A stretch of DNA of 64,000 bases from Altererythrobacter sp. BO-6. Its GTDB lineage: Bacteria; Pseudomonadota; Alphaproteobacteria; Sphingomonadales; Sphingomonadaceae. This document shows, piece by piece, positions 33,704 to 42,364 of this stretch; the first letter of the stretch is position 1, and each line of letters begins with the position of its first letter. Below the pieces are notes generated by a model that worked only from the letters and a program-made list of their open reading frames with translations, searched no databases and was not told where the DNA came from. The position numbers were made by a program, and so were the translations under genes. Location of the stretch: positions 2,206,001 to 2,270,000 of the forward strand of contig NZ_CP049259.1 in the NCBI RefSeq assembly GCF_011047315.1, read 5' to 3'.

Positions 33704-35113
33704 ATGGCAGAGCTTAACCTGACAATGACCATCGGCGGAATGCCCGCTACCGCCAGCGCCTCGCTGGAAGTCCGCAATCCGGCAACCGGCGCTGTCATTG
33801 CAGCTGTGCCTGACGCCAGCGAAGCTGAATTGAATGCAGCCGTGGCGGCAGCCCGCAAAGCTTGCACAGCCTGGCGGCATACTCCGTGGGAGGAACGCGC
33901 CGCGATTGTCAGCAGAATTGGCGATACCATTGCCCTGAACGCGGCAGAGCTTTCAGCCATGCTCACCTGTGAACAGGGCAAACCCACCGACCAGGCCATA
34001 ACCGAGATCATGACCGCAGCGCACTGGCTCCGTTCGACCGCGACACTCACACTGCCCGACCGCGCAACTGAGACGGCCCCCGGGCGCAAGCACATCACCC
34101 GCTATGTTCCGATCGGCGTGGTTGCGGCGATCTCGCCCTGGAACTTCCCGGTCGCGCTTTCGGCCTTCAAGATCGCGCCGGCTCTGCTGGCTGGCAATAC
34201 CATGGTGCTGAAGCCTTCGCCGTTCACGCCGATGACCGTGCTGCGCGTTGGCGAACTGGTGCGCGACTTCGTGCCTGCAGGCGTGCTCAACATCATTACT
34301 GGCGGCGATGCATTGGGGCCGCTGATGACCGCGCACCCTGGCTTTGACAAGATCAGCTTCACCGGCTCCACCGCGACCGGAAAGCGCGTCATGGCCGCTG
34401 CTGCGTCGAGTCTGAAGCGTCTGACCCTGGAACTCGGCGGCAACGACGCCGCCATCATTATGCCTGATGTCTCGATCGAAGAGACCGCACAAAAGGTCTT
34501 CCGCTCGGCCTTCGCAAACAGCGGGCAGATCTGCATTGCGACCAAGCGTGCCTATGTTCACGACGCGATCTACGATGAGTTTCGCGATGCCCTTGCCCGG
34601 CTGATTGTTTCCGCGAAGGTGGGCGATGGCAGCGAGCCCGGCAGCACCCATGGTCCAATCCAGAACCGGCCGCAGTTCGATCGGCTTAGCGATCTCGTGG
34701 CGGACTGCCTGGCGAACGGCTACGCGATGATTCAGGGCGAGTCACCTACCGGAACAGGCTATTTCCTGCCGCTGACCCTCGTCGACAATCCCCCGCAGGA
34801 AAGCCGGATCGTTCAGGAGGAGCAGTTCGGTCCGATCCTTCCCTTGATCCGGTTCAGTGAAGTCGATGACGTCATCGCCAAGGTCAACGACAGCGACATG
34901 GGGTTGGCCGGAACGATCTGGTCGCGGGACATCGAGGCGGCTCTAAAACTGGCCGACCGGATGGAGATCGGCAACGTGTGGATCAACGAGGCACTTGCGC
35001 TCAGTCCCTTTGCGGCCTTCGCTGGCCATAAGCAATCCGGCCTAGGGGTTGAGAGCGGTATCGAGGGGCTGATGGCCTATACCGAACCCAAGACTTACTT
35101 CGTTGGTGGGTAG
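33704..35113 (+). CDS. Aldehyde dehydrogenase (NAD(P)-dependent)
   Basis: A 469-residue ALDH. The cofactor fold has GVVAAISPWNFPVAL and SFTGSTATGKRVM, the general-base Glu lies in LTLELGGNDAAI near residue 246, and the catalytic Cys in NSGQICIATKR near 280. The C-terminal FGPILPLIRF and PFAAFAGHKQSGLGVESG complete the fold. It oxidises an aldehyde to the acid, which would fit an alcohol/aldehyde step of the neighbouring pathway. No copy of the cluster operator precedes it, and the terminator at 33588 isolates it, so it is probably regulated separately. Confidence 0.93.
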   Translation: MAELNLTMTIGGMPATASASLEVRNPATGAVIAAVPDASEAELNAAVAAARKACTAWRHTPWEERAAIVSRIGDTIALNAAELSAMLTCEQGKPTDQAITEIMTAAHWLRSTATLTLPDRATETAPGRKHITRYVPIGVVAAISPWNFPVALSAFKIAPALLAGNTMVLKPSPFTPMTVLRVGELVRDFVPAGVLNIITGGDALGPLMTAHPGFDKISFTGSTATGKRVMAAAASSLKRLTLELGGNDAAIIMPDVSIEETAQKVFRSAFANSGQICIATKRAYVHDAIYDEFRDALARLIVSAKVGDGSEPGSTHGPIQNRPQFDRLSDLVADCLANGYAMIQGESPTGTGYFLPLTLVDNPPQESRIVQEEQFGPILPLIRFSEVDDVIAKVNDSDMGLAGTIWSRDIEAALKLADRMEIGNVWINEALALSPFAAFAGHKQSGLGVESGIEGLMAYTEPKTYFVGG

Positions 35114-35150
35114 GCCGCTGACCCAGCTGTGTTCAGGATCTTTTCAGAGA

Positions 35151-35564
35151 TCAGAGGAGCCTCCACCAGTAGTACAGCAGCCCCGCCGAAAGCAGCCCGT
35201 GGATCGCGGCTGAAGCGTGTGCCGCCTTTTTGCCCGGTGCCTTGTCGCCTTGCGAATTGGCAGCAAGGCTTGCCGCGAACAGCAGTCGGTTCACGGTGGC
35301 AAGTCCCATGTACAGCGCCATGGTCAGGAGTACCGGTTTCAGCACGGCGGGCTCGGTTGCATCGAATGTCATAAGAGCCAGCATGCCAAGCGAGGTCAGG
35401 CCAGCGCCTGCCACTCGCGCTGCCACCAGAGCGTCGGGGCCTGGCGTGGCGTTGGGCAGGAATACTTTTCGAAGCGTGGATATTGGCGCCAGAAGTAGGC
35501 CAAGGCCCATCAGAAGCTCGAAGATGGCGGATAGCAGAAGCAGGTAGGAATGGCTGTCCGGCAT
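35151..35564 (-). CDS. Small integral membrane protein, unknown function
   Basis: A 137-residue hydrophobic protein with about four membrane spans (YLLLLSAIFELLMGLGLLLAP; VAARVAGAGLTSLGMLALMTF; LLTMALYMGLATVNRLLFAASLA; HGLLSAGLLYYWWRLL). A polar loop with Lys residues lies before the last span. I do not recognise a named family. It lies between the aldehyde dehydrogenase (convergent, 37 bp) and the MarR gene (same strand, 61 bp), so it may be co-transcribed with marR. Confidence 0.7.
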   Translation of the reverse strand: MPDSHSYLLLLSAIFELLMGLGLLLAPISTLRKVFLPNATPGPDALVAARVAGAGLTSLGMLALMTFDATEPAVLKPVLLTMALYMGLATVNRLLFAASLAANSQGDKAPGKKAAHASAAIHGLLSAGLLYYWWRLL

Positions 35565-35625
35565 TAGTAGCTCCTATGAATGTTAACTCGTAGCATCGCA
35601 AAGCCAGTACCCTGGGGATACTGGA

Positions 35626-36054
35626 TCAGTTTCTGCCCACCATTCGTTCGAGAAGCGCGACAAGAGTAGCGCGGTCGTTCTCTGGCCATGCCTGGAAATG
35701 CCTCTCGAGCATCTTGCGCCTGACATTGCCCACCTTGCGGATCAGCGCCTTACCGGCATCACTAGGCACAAGGTGACGCATCCGGGCATCGCTGGAACTG
35801 GGCACCCTCCTAACAAGGCCAAGCTCTTCGAGCTTGCTTGCCTGGCGGCTCACAGTCGAATGATCCCGGCCGATCAGGTTGGCCAGAGCAACCGTGCTGA
35901 TTTCACCAGCCGCACTGATCCGGGACAACAGCGGAAACAGGGCCCGATCGAGCTTTATTCCGGAATCAGCGAGCAATCGCGCATCGAGATCCGAACGATT
36001 GACCAGATCGGCGAGTGCCAGAACGGCGGCGTGTAACCTGTCAGTCCAGTGCAT
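35626..36054 (-). CDS. MarR-family transcriptional regulator
   Basis: A 142-residue winged-helix protein starting MHWTDRLHAAVLALADLV. The recognition region is STVALANLIGRDHSTVSRQASKLEELGLVRRVPSSSDARMRHLVPSDAG (residues 50-100), with the wing Asp-Ala-Arg typical of MarR. ATG 36054 is used; the longer frame runs into the divergent promoter region. It is divergent from the FAD monooxygenase (36138), with two palindromes between them that are good candidate binding sites. It probably represses the monooxygenase gene and itself. Confidence 0.88.
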   Translation of the reverse strand: MHWTDRLHAAVLALADLVNRSDLDARLLADSGIKLDRALFPLLSRISAAGEISTVALANLIGRDHSTVSRQASKLEELGLVRRVPSSSDARMRHLVPSDAGKALIRKVGNVRRKMLERHFQAWPENDRATLVALLERMVGRN

Positions 36055-36059
36055 GATCC

Positions 36060-36072
36060 GTGCATAACGCAC
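36060..36072. promoter_or_regulatory. Imperfect palindrome, possible MarR site A
   Basis: GTGCATAACGCAC starts 5 bp before the MarR start codon and matches site B (GTGCATTATGCAC) at 11 of 13 positions. A MarR dimer bound here would block marR transcription or translation. Confidence 0.6.
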
Positions 36073-36106
36073 ATAGTTATTGCATGCAAATGCGAATGGC
36101 AATATG

Positions 36107-36121
36107 CGTGCATTATGCACG
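36107..36121. promoter_or_regulatory. Perfect 15-bp palindrome, possible MarR site B
   Basis: CGTGCATTATGCACG is a perfect inverted repeat (7-1-7) located 16 bp before the FAD monooxygenase start. With site A it fits the usual two-operator layout of divergent MarR/target pairs. Confidence 0.68.
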
Positions 36122-36137
36122 TTAATGAAGATGGCCG

Positions 36138-37449
36138 ATGACTGAGGTCCTGATCGCGGGCGCAGGTCCCACTGGCATCGTGCTGGGGATCGAATTGTTG
36201 CGGCGGGGCATTGCAATCCGGTTGGTCGATGCGGCGAGCGGTCCGTTCGCGGGATCGCGCGGCAAGGGCGTGCAACCGCGTACGCTCGAAATCCTCGACC
36301 TCATTGGCGTTGCCGACGCCATGGTGGCTTCAAGCAGGCTGTATCCCCGCTTCAAACTCCATGCGGGCCCGCTCAGCTTGCCGCTGTTCTCGATTGGCAG
36401 CAACCACACGGCAACGGTCGATCGGCCCTATCCCAACATGCTGATGATCCCGCAGTGGCGGACCAACGAGATTCTGCTCACCCGTTTCACCGAACTTGGC
36501 GGCAGGGTTGAGTTTGATTCAGCGCTCGTCAGCCTCACCCAGTCCGATCAGGGTATCGCCGCGGGTCTTGCGACCGGCGAGACGGTCAAGGCCGACTACA
36601 TCGTGGGCTGTGACGGTGGACGCAGCACCGTGCGCAAGCTCCTTGGGCTAGAGCTGCTTGGCAAATCGCTTGACGACAAGACGATGATTGTCGCCGATCT
36701 AGATATCGATGGGCCGCTTCGATCGTGACTTCTGGCATGTCTGGCCGCTCAATCGCGTTGGGCCTGCACTGCTGTGCCCGCTACCAGGGACCAATCTGTT
36801 CCAGCTGGCATGGTCCAACCGGATCGCGGAGGCAGGTCTGGAGGCAGGCGTTCTGCGTGCCACTGGCCAGCACGTGAAGCGCATCGCATGGCAATCCAAA
36901 TACCGCCACCAGGCTCGCATGGTCGATCGCTACCGCGTCGGCCGGGCGTTCCTGGCAGGCGATGCCGCCCATATCCATCCACCTTCGGGCGCCCAAGGGC
37001 TCAACACCAGCGCGCAGGATGCCTGGAACCTCGGCTGGAAGCTGGCCGCGGCGATCAGGACTGGCGATGACGGACTGCTTGACACCTACCAGCAAGAGCG
37101 TTTGCCGATTGCGGCGGCCATGCTCAACCTTACCGGAACGCTACACTTCAAAGGCTCGTTCAAGCGGGGCGAGCTCACCAATCACCTCTCGCTTGGCTAC
37201 GGTAACAGCCCATTGAATGAAGGCGAGGCAGACGATGGAATTGCACCGGGCGACCGGATTGCCGACCGCCTGTTGCCCGATGGCTCGCGGCTATTCGACC
37301 ACCTGCGCCACACTGGCGCAACCCAGCTGATCCGCCGCAACGCGCCGCACATCCTGATCCGCCCCGATGCCTACGTAGCCGAGATCGGGCGGCGCGAGGT
37401 AAACAGCTATTTCGGCGAGGCGGTTCGCAAGGTCGAGATAGATTGTTGA
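36138..37449 (+). pseudogene. FAD-dependent aromatic monooxygenase with a frameshift
   Basis: Two overlapping frames join at about 36715-36722. The N-part has the FAD motif VLIAGAGPTGIVLGIELLRRG, SRGKGVQPRTLEILDLIG and the DG motif YIVGCDGGRSTVRKLLGL. The C-part has DRDFWHVWPL and the second FAD motif VGRAFLAGDAAHIHPPSGAQGLNTSAQDAWNLGWKLAA. One inserted or lost base explains the break. Repaired, it would be about 437 residues, shorter than the 500-550 of PheA/MhpA-type hydroxylases, so the C-terminal thioredoxin-like domain seems absent. It is paired with the divergent MarR. It may be a decaying gene at the island edge. Confidence 0.8.
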
Positions 37450-38206
37450 GATTACGACTATCGACATTCCTTGTGTCGAACATCGGCGGCAGCACATTCA
37501 ATGAACGGATGTCTGCTTCTGACGAAACTGCGACAGCCCCGGAGCGTTGGGAATTTGGTCGAAGCATGTACCTTCAAACGCCACGCGGCTGCATCCTTCA
37601 TTGAAACACTCCTCATTCATTTGGTGCAAGAAGCGGGCGTGATCCGGGGCTCCCAGAGCAGTTGGTTCGCAGGCACACCGTACCCCGCGATTTCGGGAAG
37701 TATCTATCTGAAAGTCCTGCTCAACCTAGTTTTGCGCACTTTCAACCCGCCAGCGAGTTGAGCTGGTTTGTGCCGATCCGCTAGCAACCCTCATTCCGTT
37801 ATGTACCTGAATTAAAATCCGAAAGCGGTACCCGACGGAGAGTTGCTCACGACTTGCTTTGATGATGACCATTCGCAAGGTGAACCAGGTTCCATCGGCC
37901 AGGCAAGGAACCTGATTCATGGCCTGTCACGATGAGCTTCAGACATTCGTACCGCTTCCCGTCGCCACTAGGTGAGGCGGTAGGCAGCTGACTGACGCGA
38001 GAGCGTCAACATCTTTGTTCGCGACCTGATCGTCGCACCATGGCAGTGCGACAATGAGGTCGCGGACAGACCAGTTGGCCGCGATCCAGCCTGGCAGGGA
38101 ATTTTCATTCCGCTGCGCTCGATGCCATCCTGTCGAGCCGTGGGATGGTAGACTGAGGCAGTGCACCCACGATGCCTACAGGCGACGGCTGGAGCGGTAT
38201 GGCTTA
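37450..38206. other. Gene-poor stretch, no supported feature
   Basis: About 750 bp between the FAD monooxygenase and the integrase. The short open frames here have no recognisable motif and no convincing ribosome binding site. The base composition seems lower in GC than the core region. It is probably degraded island DNA. Confidence 0.6.
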
Positions 38207-39376
38207 TCAGATTGATCCGCTCCAGGGCTGACGATTGGCACAGAACGTCGCCCAATCGGCCATCATATCGCGTCGCTTGTCGAGATAGTTGGTGCGCCGA
38301 TAGGCGGCCTCGACCTTGTTGGCGATGGTGTGCGCGAGGGCCGCTTCCGCGACCTCGCCGGGGTAACTGGTCTGCTCCGCCGACCAGTCCCGAAAGGCCG
38401 AACGGAAGCCGTGCACGGTGTAGGGGAGTTCGGCGTAACGCAGAATCTTGAGCAGGGTCATGTCGGACAGCGGACGGCGTACAGCGCGTCCCGGGAAGAG
38501 GAGGTTGCTGCATGGTGCGTGATACTGCCTCGCGCGCTCCAGGACATCGATCGCGGCAGCGGAAAGGGGAACAACATGTTCCTTGCCGATCTTCATTCTG
38601 GAGGCCGGAATGGTCCACAGTCTGGCCTCCAAATCGACCTCGTTCCACGTGGCACCGCGTACCTCGCCTGACCTTGTCGCTGTCAGGATCAGGAACTCCA
38701 ATGCCAGTCTTGGGGCGCTCAGCCGGGCATGCAGGTGGGTCATGAATGAGGGCACTGCCTCAAAGGGCATCGCCGCGAAGTGACCGTCCTTCTTGGGCTG
38801 CCTTGGCAGCACGCGAGAGACCGAACGCATCGGTGCCTCGGTGGGGCGCATGCCGCTGGCATAGGCCCAGTCGAGCACCACGCCGATCCGCTGCTTGACC
38901 CGCCTGGCGGTCTCAGGCTTCGTCAGCCAGATCGGCAGCAGCACCTCGCGGATCAGCGGGCCTTCGATGTCGTTGACCAGGCGATTGCCCAACAATGGGA
39001 AGGCATAGTTCTCCAGCGTGGTGATCCACTGGTCCTGGTGCTTGCCGTTCTTCCAGCTTGCCTTCTGTTCGGCATGGACCCGCAGGGCTGCTGCCTTGAA
39101 GGTCAGGATCTCGAGCTTGCGCCGCTTGCGCTCCGCCACCGGATCGATCCCGCGCTGGATGTCGCGGCGCAGTTCGTAGGCCGCATCGCGGGCTTCCTTC
39201 AAGGACACCAGCGCCAGCGAACCCAAGCCGATATCGCGCCGCCTGCCGTTCACAGTAGCGCGGAGCTGCCAGTTGCCTTTGTTCGGTCCCGTCAGTTCCA
39301 GATACAAGCCGTCGCCATCACTGTAGCGCCCAGGTTCCTTGAGGTTTCGAATCTGCAGTGGCGTGAGCCGGCCCAT
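38207..39376 (-). CDS. P4-type tyrosine integrase
   Basis: A 389-residue site-specific recombinase starting MGRLTPLQIRNLKEPGRYSDGDGLYLEL (the DUF4102/Arm-binding N-domain of phage P4-like integrases). The catalytic Arg is in LTATRSGEVRGATW, the HxxR box is HGFRSAFRDWSAE, and the nucleophile Tyr lies in AHTIANKVEAAYRRTNYLDKRR. The ATG at 39376 matches the family's usual N-terminus; the frame is open upstream to 39415. It reads leftward, its 5' end about 170 bp from the 3' end of tRNA-Ser, the standard position for an integrase that inserted its island into that tRNA. It appears intact. Confidence 0.92.
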   Translation of the reverse strand: MGRLTPLQIRNLKEPGRYSDGDGLYLELTGPNKGNWQLRATVNGRRRDIGLGSLALVSLKEARDAAYELRRDIQRGIDPVAERKRRKLEILTFKAAALRVHAEQKASWKNGKHQDQWITTLENYAFPLLGNRLVNDIEGPLIREVLLPIWLTKPETARRVKQRIGVVLDWAYASGMRPTEAPMRSVSRVLPRQPKKDGHFAAMPFEAVPSFMTHLHARLSAPRLALEFLILTATRSGEVRGATWNEVDLEARLWTIPASRMKIGKEHVVPLSAAAIDVLERARQYHAPCSNLLFPGRAVRRPLSDMTLLKILRYAELPYTVHGFRSAFRDWSAEQTSYPGEVAEAALAHTIANKVEAAYRRTNYLDKRRDMMADWATFCANRQPWSGSI

Positions 39377-39542
39377 GACCATCCATCCTGTTCCGCCCCC
39401 CACAATCTCCCCCACACTTCAAGTTGGATTTGGGGAGATCATGAAGAACAATATAAGAACATTGAAGGCGCGATCAAGGCAGAAAAACCGCAGAAATCTG
39501 CGTCTTTCCGGGATCAATCGGGCTTTCCTGGGATGATGTAGA

Positions 39543-39633
39543 TGGCGGAGACGGAGGGATTCGAACCCTCGGTACCCAGTTCGAGTACGGTTCCTTAGCA
39601 GGGAACTGGTTTCAGCCACTCACCCACGTCTCC
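39543..39633 (-). tRNA. tRNA-Ser (anticodon GCU)
   Basis: Read on the minus strand, a 91-nt cloverleaf starts GGAGACGTGGGTGAGTGGC. The anticodon loop CTGCTAA gives GCU. A long variable arm typical of tRNA-Ser follows, then the T-loop TTCGAAT, and the acceptor strand CGTCTCC pairs with GGAGACG, with discriminator G and an encoded CCA. It is the probable attachment site of the island whose integrase lies just beyond its 3' end. Confidence 0.96.
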
Positions 39634-39680
39634 GCAAGAAACACGCGATTTGGGCGCGCATCCCCGGCTGCAAGAGGCGC

Positions 39681-39709
39681 GCTATAATAGCGCCCGTTCA
39701 AGGCTTCAA
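39681..39709 (-). promoter_or_regulatory. Probable tRNA-Ser promoter
   Basis: Read leftward, TTGAAG (39709-39704), a 17-bp spacer and TATAGC (39686-39681) lie about 48 bp before the mature tRNA 5' end. A palindrome, GCGCTATAATAGCGC, overlaps the -10 region. Confidence 0.5.
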
Positions 39710-39869
39710 CCCGTCCTGACAAAAAAGCGACATGCGCTCGCTTCGCCTGCCGGGGGACTCGACTCACCGCAATTTCGATTCGGTTCACCGCCGCGCAATT
39801 GTCGCCGCGTCAGCATGGGATTCTGATGCAGCGCGAGAGGGCCCGCCACGGGCCCGGGAAGTATACACC

Positions 39870-40703
39870 ATGACGAAACAGCTTTCGACCTTCATCCGCC
39901 AACTCGGCCTTGCCATGGCCGGATCGCTGGTGCTGGCCACCAGCCCGATTGCCGCACAGGAGCTGCAGGCGATCGACCCCGATAGCGCGTTTGACGAGCC
40001 GGCAGCGCCCGCCACGCCAGTTACGCCGCCGATCGATGGCGACCTTGCGCCGCAGCCGGAAGCGGCCGCGCCCGCTGACACCACCGGCAACGATCTCGTC
40101 GCCTTCGGCTCGGAGGAGGCACAAACGGCCGATCCGCAGGCGGCCACCACCGCTACCGGCGAACAGGCCCCCGCCGCCGACCCGGCAGCATCCGACAAAC
40201 CGACCTTCGCCGGCAGCGAAACGACCTATGGCGAGGACGATCTGATCGGCGCGGCCGAAGGCGTGTTCGGCAAGGGCGCGGAAGGCCTTGCCAAGATGAT
40301 CGAGAACCTGCTGCGCGATCAGGGCGAACCCAATGCCTATATCGTCGGGCGCGAGGCGGGCGGCGCCTTCGTGGTCGGAGCCCGCTATGGCTCGGGCACG
40401 CTCTATCACAAGGTCGAGGGCAAGATGCCAGTCTACTGGACCGGCCCGTCGATCGGCTTCGATGCCGGGGCCAACGCGGCCAACACCTTTGTGCTGGTCT
40501 ATAATCTTTACGATACCGAGGAGCTGTACGAGCGCTTCCCGGCGGGCGAGGGCCAGGCCTATCTGGTCGGCGGTCTGAACGCGAGCTACATGCGTAAGGG
40601 CGATATCGTGCTGATCCCGATCCGCGTGGGTGCCGGCCTCAGGCTCGGGATCAATGCGGGCTACATGAAGTTTTCCAAGAAACAGCGCTGGCTGCCCTTC
40701 TGA
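39870..40703 (+). CDS. DUF1134 (EipA-like) envelope protein
   Basis: A 277-residue exported protein. A signal peptide (LGLAMAGSLVLATSPIAAQ) ends near residue 30, followed by an Ala/Pro-rich low-complexity linker (about 35-120) and the conserved DUF1134 domain, with GVFGKGAEGLAKMIENLLRDQGEPNAYIVGREAGGAFVVGARYGSGTLYHK and GPSIGFDAGANAANTFVLVYNL. In Brucella and Caulobacter the family member EipA is a periplasmic beta-protein needed for envelope integrity. ATG 39870 is preferred over the upstream in-frame ATG at 39732 because the extension is not signal-like. It marks the return to core genome right of the tRNA. Confidence 0.88.
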   Translation: MTKQLSTFIRQLGLAMAGSLVLATSPIAAQELQAIDPDSAFDEPAAPATPVTPPIDGDLAPQPEAAAPADTTGNDLVAFGSEEAQTADPQAATTATGEQAPAADPAASDKPTFAGSETTYGEDDLIGAAEGVFGKGAEGLAKMIENLLRDQGEPNAYIVGREAGGAFVVGARYGSGTLYHKVEGKMPVYWTGPSIGFDAGANAANTFVLVYNLYDTEELYERFPAGEGQAYLVGGLNASYMRKGDIVLIPIRVGAGLRLGINAGYMKFSKKQRWLPF

Positions 40704-40799
40704 TCCGTGCCCGCGCGCAATCACGTATAAGTATGCATTGATGCCGGAATAGGGAATTCCCTGTTGCGGCACCCTGCATCTCGTTGCATGGCGCCGGGC

Positions 40800-41976
40800 A
40801 TGCTCGAACGACTCACACCGCAAGCCCCGGACGCGCTGCTCGCGCTGATCAAGCTCTACGCCGCTGACCCGCGCACCGACAAGGTTGACCTGGGCGTGGG
40901 CGTCTATCGCACCGGGCAGGGCGATACGCCTGTGTTCGCCGCCGTGAAGAAGGCGGAGCAGATCCTGGTCGATACGCAGGACAGCAAGTCCTACCTCGGG
41001 CCGGAAGGCGACATGGGCTTCGTCAACGCGCTGATGCCCTATATCTTCGGCACTGACGCAACGATGGGCGGCCGGATCAGCGGGATGCAGACCCCCGGCG
41101 GCACCGGTGCGGTGCGGCTGGCGGTGGCGCTGGCGCAGCGGGCCGGGGTTGAGCAGCTTTATCTGGGCAAGCCGAGTTGGCCCAACCATGCGCAGATCCT
41201 CAGCGACATCTCGCTGGAAACCCGCTGGTTCGATCATGCCCGCGCCGATGGCACCGCCAATCTCGAAGCGGTGCTGGAAAGCGATCGCGAATGCCGGGCC
41301 CAATGCTGCGGTGCTGCTGCATGGCGCCTGCCACAATCCCACCGGGATCGACTACACCGCCGAACAGTGGGACGCGATTGCCGATGCCTTTGCGGCAGGC
41401 GGCGCTTTCCCGATCATCGACCTCGCCTATCAGGGGCTCGGCCACGGGATGGAAGAAGACGCCTATGGCCTGCGCCGCGTGCTGGCGGCAGTGCCCGAGG
41501 CGTTCATCGCCTATAGCTGTGACAAGAATTTCGGGGTCTACCGTGACCGCGTGGGCGCGTTTTACGCAATGACACGGGAGGCTGACGATCTGGACACCGT
41601 CTTCTCCAACGCCAACGCGCTGGCGCGCGCGGCCTGGTCGATGCCGCCCGACCATGGCGGCGCGGTGGCGCGGATCGTGCTGCGCGATCCCGACCTTACC
41701 GACATGTGGCTCGACGAGCTGGCGCAAATGCGCATGCGGATGCGGCAAGTGCGCGAGAAACTGGGCGCGGCCGGCATGGCGGGCAGTGTCGACCTAGCCC
41801 CGCTGGCGCACCAGAACGGGCTGTTCTCGACGCTGCCGGTGACGCCGGAGCAGGTCAAGCAGCTGCGCGAAGAGCACGCGATCTACATGGCGGGTTCCGG
41901 CCGGATCAACATCGCCGGGCTGACCATGGGCAATATCGACAAGTTCATCGCGGCGGTTGCCGTCGTCACCGGCTGA
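40800..41976 (+). pseudogene. Aromatic/aspartate aminotransferase with a single-base frameshift
   Basis: The first frame gives MLERLTPQAPDALLALIKLYAADPRTDKVDLGVGVYRT through LEAVLES. A one-base indel near 41278-41290 shifts to the frame reading AIANAGPNAAVLLHGACHNPTGIDYT. The PLP lysine is in YSCDKNFGVYRDRVGAF, and the family end GLTMGNIDKFIAAV is intact. Repaired, it would be about 391 residues, a normal TyrB/AspC class I aminotransferase. Such a core enzyme is rarely broken, so a sequencing error is a serious possibility. It would transfer amino groups between aspartate or aromatic amino acids and 2-oxoglutarate. Confidence 0.88.
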
Positions 41977-42061
41977 GGCAGTTCGCGCAGCGGATTGGCG
42001 GCCACGACGTCCGATCCGATGGAACACATGGAACACGGTCCAAGGGCAAAAACCGCCGTTC

Positions 42062-42180
42062 TGTGACTCTGGCGGTCAAAACTGTGACTCTAAGGGCTGA
42101 AGTGTGACTTTGGCGGCGCCGGGTGTGACCCTTGCGCGCTAAAGTGTGACTCTGCGCGGGCGCAAAGTGTGACCTTGGCG
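42062..42180. repeat. Six direct repeats with about 21-bp period
   Basis: TGTGAC occurs at 42062, 42083, 42103, 42124, 42145 and 42168, that is at spacings of 21, 20, 21, 21 and 23 bp. Each copy is followed by a degenerate CTYTNGCGS-like tail and preceded (most copies) by an A/G-rich AAAG or GAAG. All copies have the same orientation. The stretch 42000-42364 contains no gene. It could be an array of protein-binding sites (iteron-like, two helical turns apart) or the end of a lost IS21-type element. Confidence 0.75.
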
Positions 42181-42364
42181 ATTCACAGGTGGAACGCGGC
42201 GGGCGCGGGCACTGCTCGTGGCGAGGAAGGCTGGACGGAGAGAAAGAGCCCTGGCGGATTAGCCGGTTCGTGCGATGTAGGAAATGTCCGAGAATGGGTG
42301 GGGTGCTGAATGTCAGCTCTTGCGCGATTGCGTCAATTTTCGGACCAGCATCGAGAATTCGCAA

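Noticed and set aside
38207..39376. Prophage
   Set aside because: Only an integrase is present; no capsid, tail, terminase or lysis genes are visible.
39810..41342. 510-residue minus-strand open frame
   Set aside because: Opposite the DUF1134 and aminotransferase genes; no recognisable motif.
42062..42180. CRISPR array
   Set aside because: The repeat unit is only about 6-14 conserved bases with 21-bp period, no spacers of 30 bp and no cas genes.
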